Program-made: the position numbers and the translations under genes
Shown: positions 1 to 4,416 of the stretch, piece by piece
Layout of the letters: every line of letters starts with the position of its first letter
How positions within the stretch are numbered: position 1 is the stretch's first letter
Notes under the pieces: model-generated
Database searches by the model: none
Seen by the model: only the letters and a program-made list of their open reading frames with translations
What the model was told of the DNA's origin: nothing
Assembly: GCA_013289785.1 (NCBI GenBank)
Contig: JABCZE010000140.1
Location: 1-5,367, forward strand
From: Vulcanimicrobiota bacterium
GTDB taxonomy: Bacteria > Vulcanimicrobiota > Vulcanimicrobiia > Vulcanimicrobiales > Vulcanimicrobiaceae
Length of the DNA: 5,367 nucleotides
Direction: 5' to 3'

Positions 1-855
1 AAAGATGCCGCCGGCTTTCGCCTGCACGATCGAGTAGACGACGCGCGGGTCCGACGCCGAAACGCCGACGCCGATGCGCCCCAGAACGCCGCGCGGATAG
101 CCGGGATTAAGCGAAAGATTCGTCCAGTGCGCGCCGCCGTCGGTCGTCTTGTACAAGCCGCTGCCCGGGCCGCCGCTGGTGAGTTTCCAAGGCTGACGCT
201 GCGCCTGCCACATCGCCGCGTAGAGCGTTTCGGGATGCTTGGGATCCATCGAAAGCGCGATCGCGCCCGTGGCGTCGTTGACGAAGAGCACCTTGGTCCA
301 CGACTTGCCGCCGTCGGTCGTCTTAAACACTCCGCGGTTACCGTCGGGCACGAACGCGTGCCCCATCGAAGCGACGTACGCGACGCCGGCATTGCGCGGA
401 TCGATCGCAATCGCGCTGGTCGTATGCGTGTCGCGCAAGCCCGCGTAGGCCCACGACTTCCCCGCGTCGGTCGATCTGAAGACGCCGTCGCCAACGATCA
501 TGTCGCCGCGAATATCGCTCTCGCCGGTGCCGGCCCAAATCACGTTGGAGTTCGAAGGCGCCACGGCGATCGCGCCGATGCTGGTGCTATCGCCCGGCAG
601 CGTGCCGTCGGAGATGTTCGCCCATTTGATGCCGTAGTCGGTGCTCTTCCAAATGCCCCCGTCGACCGCGCCCATATAGAAGAGATTCTGGCCCGGCACG
701 CCGGCAACCGCGACGACCCGGCCGCCGATGAACGGCCCGACGCTGCGCCACTGAAGTTTTGCCGTAATCGACTGTCCGGCCGCCTGGTCGCCAGCGGCAA
801 TACCCGCGGCCGCAAGCACGAAGACCGCTGCAATGGCTATCGTTCGTATGCGCAT
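1..855 (-). CDS. Secreted BNR/VPS10-like beta-propeller protein, C-terminus cut by window
   Basis: The reading frame is open for 285 codons from ATG at 855 to the window edge with no stop, so only the N-terminal part is seen. Residues 1-22 look like a Sec signal peptide: RIR, then a hydrophobic stretch (IAIAAVFVLAAAGIAA), with cleavage probably near AAG-D. The mature part opens with LQWRSVGPFIGGR and carries four BNR/Asp-box motifs of the S/T-x-D-x-G-x-x-W type: STDYGIKW (71-78), STDAGKSW (128-135), TTDGGKSW (179-186) and TTDGGAHW (237-244). This pattern belongs to the large 'glycosyl hydrolase / WD40-YVTN-BNR-like' exported propellers related to VPS10/sortilin, which are often about 1,000 residues, so most of the protein probably lies outside. 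These proteins are often labelled glycosidases, but Asp boxes are structural and I see no catalytic residue that proves an enzyme. The ribosome binding site is weak (AAGAAA-like). The gene diverges from the next one. Confidence 0.88.
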   Translation of the reverse strand, partial: MRIRTIAIAAVFVLAAAGIAAGDQAAGQSITAKLQWRSVGPFIGGRVVAVAGVPGQNLFYMGAVDGGIWKSTDYGIKWANISDGTLPGDSTSIGAIAVAPSNSNVIWAGTGESDIRGDMIVGDGVFRSTDAGKSWAYAGLRDTHTTSAIAIDPRNAGVAYVASMGHAFVPDGNRGVFKTTDGGKSWTKVLFVNDATGAIALSMDPKHPETLYAAMWQAQRQPWKLTSGGPGSGLYKTTDGGAHWTNLSLNPGYPRGVLGRIGVGVSASDPRVVYSIVQAKAGGIF

Positions 856-938
856 GCTGGTTTCTTTTTGCGTGCAAATTTGGCCACCCTCCCCGTTTGA
901 GGCTGTTTCCTTCGCGGCTGCATCGAATACAGGACCAC
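856..938. promoter_or_regulatory. Divergent intergenic gap, promoters not resolved
   Basis: These 83 bases separate two genes transcribed away from each other, so both promoters should lie here or inside the flanking genes. The left part is the most AT-rich (T-rich run at 861-869) and contains the 8-base palindrome CAAATTTG at 875-882. I could not find a -35/-10 pair with good spacing on either strand. AGGA at 931-934 is a plausible ribosome binding site for the plus-strand gene. Confidence 0.35.
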
Positions 939-1844
939 ATGGCCAAAGCCAAGTCCGAACCGAAACGTAAAGCGGCTCGCGGAATCACGCTTGCCGATCT
1001 TCTGGAGCGTGCGAAGAGCCTTGAGGTCGCCGCCGCGGAGTTTGCCGAGGCTCCCGACGACGACGAACAGACCAAACGTTATTGGCTCCGCTACGAGCAG
1101 CAAGCCAAGGCGTTATTGGACGATCTCACTCCCCTGCTCGATGTTCTGTCTCGCGCCGGGATATTTGCGGCTTCATATATCCCCGACGTTTATGAAAAGC
1201 TGGACGGCGATGCGAGCGAGGCAGAGAGCGACGACGATTGGCGGACGTACTTAGCGTTCGAAGCCGACTTCGGGCAAAGGCTCGACGCAACGGCCTACGA
1301 GCTCGTAGGTTCGCGCATCGGGGATGTCTCCGAGCCCCCGCCACCGCTGGTTCGCGCGGGTCAAGACGAGGATTTCGGCCCGTTTCATCCGGCCGTCTTC
1401 CTTCGGGTTCCCGTGGTGGGGCACGTCGTGCTGGAGGAGGCATGGCAGCATGAAGGTGACGACATCCGCGTCATCCATACGCGGCCGATCCTGGCAGATC
1501 GGTCAAACGTGGAGTTCGTAAGCCAAGACTTCAACATCATCGGCTTCCAACCGACCAGCGTTCCAATGGTGGCCGTTTACGGAACGTTGGAAGCCGGCAT
1601 CGACCTTCGCGAATACCCCTGGGATATCGAGACGCTACTGGCGGAGGACGTCATCGAGCTGCTCGGCTACGACTACCCGGATTCGCAAATTGACTGGCTC
1701 GCGCGCATATTCCAAGCGCGTGGAGCGCACGAATCGGAAGCCGAACAAGACATGGGAGTATACTTGCGCGGGGAGTACCGCAAGCTGCCGAAGTTGGAGC
1801 TTCCGCCATCCGACGATGGCGAAAAAGATTCAAAATCTCCGTAA
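939..1844 (+). CDS. Acidic hypothetical protein, 301 residues, unknown family
   Basis: I do not recognise the family. The start ATG at 939 is chosen because AGGA lies 4 bases upstream and because the product then opens with a lysine/arginine-rich stretch (MAKAKSEPKRKAAR). A TTG at 897 would add 14 residues but has no ribosome binding site. What can be seen: a basic N-terminus (1-14); a largely helical section (17-73) containing DLLERAKSLEVAAAEFAE and a YEQQAKALLDDL helix; a very acidic linker (DGDASEAESDDD, 89-100); a proline run (SEPPPP, 131-136); then a mixed region (150-225) with beta-like stretches such as AVFLRVPVVGHVVLEEAW and VPMVAVYGTLEAG; and a charged, disordered-looking tail. There is no signal peptide or membrane segment, so it is probably cytoplasmic. 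It precedes the membrane-protein gene by 6 bases, which suggests co-transcription. Codon usage resembles the neighbours. Confidence 0.8.
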   Translation: MAKAKSEPKRKAARGITLADLLERAKSLEVAAAEFAEAPDDDEQTKRYWLRYEQQAKALLDDLTPLLDVLSRAGIFAASYIPDVYEKLDGDASEAESDDDWRTYLAFEADFGQRLDATAYELVGSRIGDVSEPPPPLVRAGQDEDFGPFHPAVFLRVPVVGHVVLEEAWQHEGDDIRVIHTRPILADRSNVEFVSQDFNIIGFQPTSVPMVAVYGTLEAGIDLREYPWDIETLLAEDVIELLGYDYPDSQIDWLARIFQARGAHESEAEQDMGVYLRGEYRKLPKLELPPSDDGEKDSKSP

Positions 1845-1850
1845 ATTCCT

Positions 1851-2399
1851 ATGACATTGGACGCGGCCGCTTCCCCACGTAGGTCAAGAACGATCGGGAT
1901 CGTCTATCTGATTTACTTTCTCACGGCGATCCTCGGCGAGACTTTGCACAGCCGCGGATTTCTCGTCGTTGGGAACGCCGTGAGCCTCATCGGGTACGGT
2001 TGCTATGTCGCATTGACGCTGCTCTTTTATAGTTTGTTCAAGCCGGTAAACGCGAGCCTCTCCCTAATCGCCGCGTGTTTCAGCCTCGTCGGATGCATCA
2101 TCGGCGCTCTAGGCATGTTTCATCTCTTGCCGACTGGGGTTAGCCCGCTCTTATTCTTCGCTTGCTATTGCCTGCTAATCGGCTACCTCATTATGAGATC
2201 GATTTTCTTGCCGCGCGTTCTGGGCGCCATGATGTTGCTGGCGGGTTTAGGGTGGCTTATCTTTTCCCTACCTGCGGCGAGTCACTTCGCGGCCTACCTC
2301 GAAGCTCTGGGAATCCTTGCCGAGGGGTCGCTGATGCTGTGGCTTCTGGTCATCGGCATCGACGTTCGACGCTGGAAGCAGCAGGCAAAGTTTGCTTAG
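1851..2399 (+). CDS. DUF4386-type six-helix integral membrane protein
   Basis: This is a 182-residue hydrophobic protein with about six predicted membrane helices: 14-30, 38-61, 69-91, 98-115, 121-140 and 148-170. Helix order and motifs match what I remember of DUF4386: an early IGIVYLIYF helix, LFKPVN before helix 3 (62-67), LLIGYLI at 108-114 followed by FLPRVLG (119-125), AGLGWL, and a late helix of the form LAEGSLMLWLLVIGI ending in a basic tail (RRWKQQAK). The family has no established biochemical function. The protein is somewhat shorter than the typical member (roughly 200-240 residues from memory), mostly at the N-terminus. The ATG lies 6 bases after the stop of the preceding gene with no clear Shine-Dalgarno, which fits translational coupling. 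It ends directly against the stop codon of vapC on the other strand. Confidence 0.82.
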   Translation: MTLDAAASPRRSRTIGIVYLIYFLTAILGETLHSRGFLVVGNAVSLIGYGCYVALTLLFYSLFKPVNASLSLIAACFSLVGCIIGALGMFHLLPTGVSPLLFFACYCLLIGYLIMRSIFLPRVLGAMMLLAGLGWLIFSLPAASHFAAYLEALGILAEGSLMLWLLVIGIDVRRWKQQAKFA

Positions 2400-2804
2400 C
2401 TAAACTGCCACGATGTCGATGAGTTCGCGCAAGGCCTCGACGTCATTGGGATTTCTCGTGTACAGCGGGAGGCCCGCATCCAAAGCGATCGATGCAATGA
2501 GTAAATCGAGGGCGCGTGGTCCGCGAGGCTTTCGGCCGACAGCCGCGACTTCAGCATAAATGCGACCGTATGCCCGTGCTGCACCGTCGCCGAAGGGCAG
2601 TGGAGTAAAGGCAGCTTCGGCGCGTTGAAGCCGATCCTGACGGCGAGCCCGTTCGGTCGGGTTGGTAGTTGCCTGAGGACCCGCAGCCAGTTCTGCCATC
2701 GTGATCGTCGAGATCAGCGGTTCTTCGGGGAGCACAACTGGATCGATTCGGTCCAGATCGATCACAACCGATGTGTCGAGAAGCGCGCGCCGATGTTTAG
2801 GCAC
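2400..2804 (-). CDS. vapC: VapC-type PIN-domain ribonuclease toxin
   Basis: This is a 134-residue PIN-domain protein, the expected length for VapC toxins, which are Mg-dependent RNases that cleave tRNA or rRNA and are neutralised by a cognate antitoxin. The acidic active-site residues are all present: D10 in RALLDTSVVID, E38 in ITMAELAAG, D100 in RALDLLIASIA and D121 in LYTRNPNDVEAL. The toxin therefore looks intact. The start is a GTG (2804-2802) that overlaps the vapB stop by 8 bases, so translation is probably coupled to vapB. The frame runs further upstream to 2918, but that would bury most of vapB and put 38 non-family residues before the PIN fold. The stop codon abuts that of the convergent membrane-protein gene. 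The target RNA cannot be told from sequence. Confidence 0.93.
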   Translation of the reverse strand: MPKHRRALLDTSVVIDLDRIDPVVLPEEPLISTITMAELAAGPQATTNPTERARRQDRLQRAEAAFTPLPFGDGAARAYGRIYAEVAAVGRKPRGPRALDLLIASIALDAGLPLYTRNPNDVEALRELIDIVAV

Positions 2805-3048
2805 GCGGTCGCGGATCAGGATCGGCGATCGTATCGAGATCCTTGCGCAAGCGTCGGTAGTCGACGCGCGGGGCACCGCGAAAGATCTCGACGACCGTCG
2901 CAAGGCGCGCGTTCCCACGCCGGCGGAGCGGAATCAACTCGCCGACCGGCGTCCCACCGCGAGTAACGATGAAACTTTCTCCGGCCTCGAGCGCCCGCAT
3001 GATCTGACCGCTTTCGTTACGCAGTTCGCGCTGAGTAATCTCCCTCAT
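2797..3048 (-). CDS. vapB: VapB/Phd-YefM-type antitoxin
   Basis: This is an 83-residue antitoxin of the Phd/YefM fold, the usual partner of PIN toxins. Residues 1-45 match the family's DNA-binding half: MREITQRELRNESGQIMRAL, then GESFIVTRGGTPVGELIPLR. The second half (about 48-83, with VVEIFRGAPRVDYRRLRKDLDTI) should wrap and block VapC. In this family the antitoxin binds the operator through its N-terminal dimer and represses the operon, more tightly with toxin bound. The start at 3048 is chosen because the conserved REIT-QREL motif begins immediately. An upstream ATG at 3081 would add 11 residues, but it lies above the palindrome and the predicted -10 box. No Shine-Dalgarno precedes the start, which agrees with the leaderless promoter predicted just upstream. 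Confidence 0.92.
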   Translation of the reverse strand: MREITQRELRNESGQIMRALEAGESFIVTRGGTPVGELIPLRRRGNARLATVVEIFRGAPRVDYRRLRKDLDTIADPDPRPRA

Positions 3049-3054
3049 GTTCGC

Positions 3055-3083
3055 AGTGTAGCACAACGTGCTACAGGTCACAA
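3055..3083 (-). promoter_or_regulatory. Predicted sigma70-like promoter of vapBC, leaderless
   Basis: On the minus strand there is a -35-like TTGTGA (3083-3078), a 17-base spacer, and a -10-like TACACT (3060-3055) preceded by TG-C, which makes an extended -10. Each hexamer matches four of six consensus bases. The A of the vapB ATG lies seven bases past the -10, the usual place for the transcription start, so the mRNA would start at the start codon. This is a prediction from sequence only. Confidence 0.6.
3057..3075. promoter_or_regulatory. Probable VapB/VapBC operator palindrome
   Basis: This is a perfect inverted repeat, TGTAGCAC, 3 bases (AAC), GTGCTACA, with 8-base arms. It lies 8 bases upstream of the vapB start, fills much of the spacer and overlaps the predicted -10. 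Autoregulated Phd/YefM/VapB operons typically have such a palindrome in their promoter. Binding here should block RNA polymerase. It is also the only clear element in the gap shared with the divergent lipoprotein gene. Confidence 0.75.
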
Positions 3084-3110
3084 GTCCGATGAAGGAACGT
3101 GCGGTCGCTC

Positions 3111-3115
3111 AGGAA
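3111..3115 (+). promoter_or_regulatory. Ribosome binding site of the GloVer lipoprotein gene
   Basis: AGGAA lies 10 bases before ATG 3126. The spacing is slightly long, but it supports the ATG over an in-frame GTG at 3099, which would add nine residues ahead of the lipoprotein signal. Confidence 0.5.
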
Positions 3116-3125
3116 AGCACGGTTG

Positions 3126-4391
3126 ATGAAACGACCGCTCCTCCTTCTCGCCATTGTTGCTGCTATGCAGTTGGCCGCTTGCAACGGCGGCAGCTCTTTC
3201 GCCCCCTCGGCGCCGGCGAGCGCACCGCTGACCGCTCGAGCGCACTCGTCGAGCAGCACCTATAAGCTTCTCTACAGCTTTGCCGGGACGCCCGACGGCG
3301 CGAGCCCGCTTGCGGGCTTGATCGCGGTGCACGGCAAACTGTACGGCACGACGTTGAACGGCTCGAAAAACTACTGCTCGGCAAGCTGCGGCAGCAACGA
3401 CTGTTACCTCGGCTGCGGAACCGTCTTTTCAGTCGATTCATCCGGAACCGAGCACGTCGTCTACAATTTCAACGGCAACTTCGGCTCCGCGCAGGACGGC
3501 TCGTGGCCGTTTGCCGGCCTGACCGAACTGAAGGGAACGTTGTACGGGACGACGAGCGGCGGCGGTCTCGGCGACGGCATCGTGTATAGCGTAACCACCT
3601 CCGGAAAAGAGAGCGTGCTCCACCGCTTCACCGGCGGCAGCGATGCGCAGGGCCCCGAAGCGACGCTCGTCGCAGTCAAGGGAACGCTGTACGGCACGTC
3701 GGTTTACGGCGGCGGTTCGGGATGCGGGGGAGCCGGATGCGGTACGGTCTTTTCGATCAGCCCGGCCGGCAAAGAGAGCGTGCTCTACAGCTTCGCCGGC
3801 GGCAGCGACGGCGCGCGGATGTACTCCGGCGTAACCTACTTTCACGGCAAGTTGTACGGCGCGACGCTCGAAGGCGGAGCCGGCTGCGGCAGCACCGGAT
3901 GCGGAACGATCTTCGAGCTGAGCTTGTCGGGTAAACATCGCGTGCTCTACAGCTTTGGCGGCACGTCGGACGGCGCGTTCCCCAATGGGCTCACGGCCGT
4001 CGGCAAGACCTTATACGGCACGACCGAGGGCGGCGGCGCCCGAAGCTCGGGAACGTTCTTTAGCATCTCGAAGTCCGGCAAGCTGCAAACGCTCTACTCG
4101 TTCCAAGACATTCCCGACGGCAACCTGCCGGGCGCAAATTTGCTCTATCTCAACGGCAACTTCTACAGCACGACCGTAGGTGGCGGTACCACCGGGGTCG
4201 GCACCGTCTACGAGATCAGCAAAACGGGCAGCGAAAGCGTGCTCTACAGCTTCGCGGGCGGCAACGACGGCAACGCGCCGCAAGCGCCGGTTATCGGATT
4301 CAAAGGCGCGCTCTACGGCACCACGTATGAAGGTGGAGGTACCGGCTGCAGCAGCAACGGCTGCGGCACAATTTTCAGCGTAACTCCCTAG
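3126..4391 (+). CDS. Lipoprotein with seven Gloeo_Verruco (GloVer) repeats, probable beta-propeller
   Basis: This is a 421-residue exported lipoprotein. MKRPLLLLAIVAAMQLAAC is a classic type II signal peptide with lipobox LAAC, so C19 should be lipidated. A short Ser/Ala/Pro linker follows (20-45). The rest is seven tandem repeats of 49-62 residues: 46-107, 108-160, 161-215, 216-269, 270-318, 319-368 and 369-421. Each runs roughly LYSFxGxxDG...L...G.LYGTT..GG...GTVFSIS.SGK. This is the TIGR03803 pattern of 'choice-of-anchor tandem repeat GloVer-containing' proteins. Seven units of this size suggest a closed seven-bladed propeller, which is inference. Extra Cys-Gly loops occur only in repeats 1, 3, 4 and 7: four Cys in repeat 1 (84, 88, 93, 97), and CX4C at 200/205, 254/259 and 408/413. 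They could form disulfides outside the cytoplasm. The ligand or role is unknown. The next gene follows after 25 bases, probably in the same operon. Confidence 0.93.
   Translation: MKRPLLLLAIVAAMQLAACNGGSSFAPSAPASAPLTARAHSSSSTYKLLYSFAGTPDGASPLAGLIAVHGKLYGTTLNGSKNYCSASCGSNDCYLGCGTVFSVDSSGTEHVVYNFNGNFGSAQDGSWPFAGLTELKGTLYGTTSGGGLGDGIVYSVTTSGKESVLHRFTGGSDAQGPEATLVAVKGTLYGTSVYGGGSGCGGAGCGTVFSISPAGKESVLYSFAGGSDGARMYSGVTYFHGKLYGATLEGGAGCGSTGCGTIFELSLSGKHRVLYSFGGTSDGAFPNGLTAVGKTLYGTTEGGGARSSGTFFSISKSGKLQTLYSFQDIPDGNLPGANLLYLNGNFYSTTVGGGTTGVGTVYEISKTGSESVLYSFAGGNDGNAPQAPVIGFKGALYGTTYEGGGTGCSSNGCGTIFSVTP
3261..4388 (+). repeat. Array of seven in-frame coding repeats (GloVer units)
   Basis: The array fills the mature part of the lipoprotein gene, with units of about 150-185 bases. 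Most have diverged at DNA level, but the blade 4 and blade 7 openings are still close: 3777-3812 and 4236-4271 match at 34 of 36 bases. This points to recent duplication or gene conversion between blades. Confidence 0.85.
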
Positions 4392-4405
4392 TCTGCTTTT
4401 CGCTT

Positions 4406-4410
4406 GGAGG
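4406..4410 (+). promoter_or_regulatory. Strong ribosome binding site of the second lipoprotein gene
   Basis: GGAGG lies six bases before ATG 4417, the best Shine-Dalgarno in the window. It fixes the start upstream of the lipobox and upstream of the repeat insertion. The 25-base gap after the previous stop shows no terminator, so read-through from the GloVer gene is likely. Confidence 0.85.
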
Positions 4411-4416
4411 TGACAC

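Noticed and set aside
875..887. CAAATTTG and TGGCCA palindromes in the divergent gap as an operator
   Set aside because: Both are short enough to occur by chance, and no promoter could be placed next to them.
127..900. Long plus-strand open frame opposite the BNR-repeat gene
   Set aside because: Its product is Arg/Ala-rich without domains, while the minus-strand frame has a signal peptide and four Asp boxes. It is an antisense artefact of high GC.
897..938. TTG start extending the 301-residue protein by 14 residues
   Set aside because: It has no ribosome binding site, whereas ATG 939 has AGGA at a fair distance and gives a sensible N-terminus.
1827..1839. Small inverted repeat AGATT-CAA-AATCT at the end of the 301-residue gene as a terminator
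   Set aside because: The stem is only 5 AT-rich base pairs with no T run, and it precedes a closely spaced downstream gene.
2391..2408. AGTTT..AAACT / TTAGCTAA palindrome between convergent genes as a bidirectional terminator
   Set aside because: The stem is short and AT-rich with no T tract, and the bases are fully explained as the last codons and stops of both genes.
2805..2918. Upstream extension of vapC to 172 residues
   Set aside because: The extension lies inside vapB in another frame and precedes the PIN fold. The GTG at 2804 overlapping the vapB stop is the normal arrangement.
3099..3125. GTG start for the GloVer lipoprotein
   Set aside because: It would place nine charged residues before a standard lipoprotein signal peptide. 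ATG 3126 gives a 19-residue signal ending in LAAC.
3438..3938. Minus-strand open frame of 166 codons opposite the GloVer repeats
   Set aside because: Its internal repetitiveness (GEAVEHALF and similar) merely mirrors the sense-strand repeats. It has no ribosome binding site or family match.
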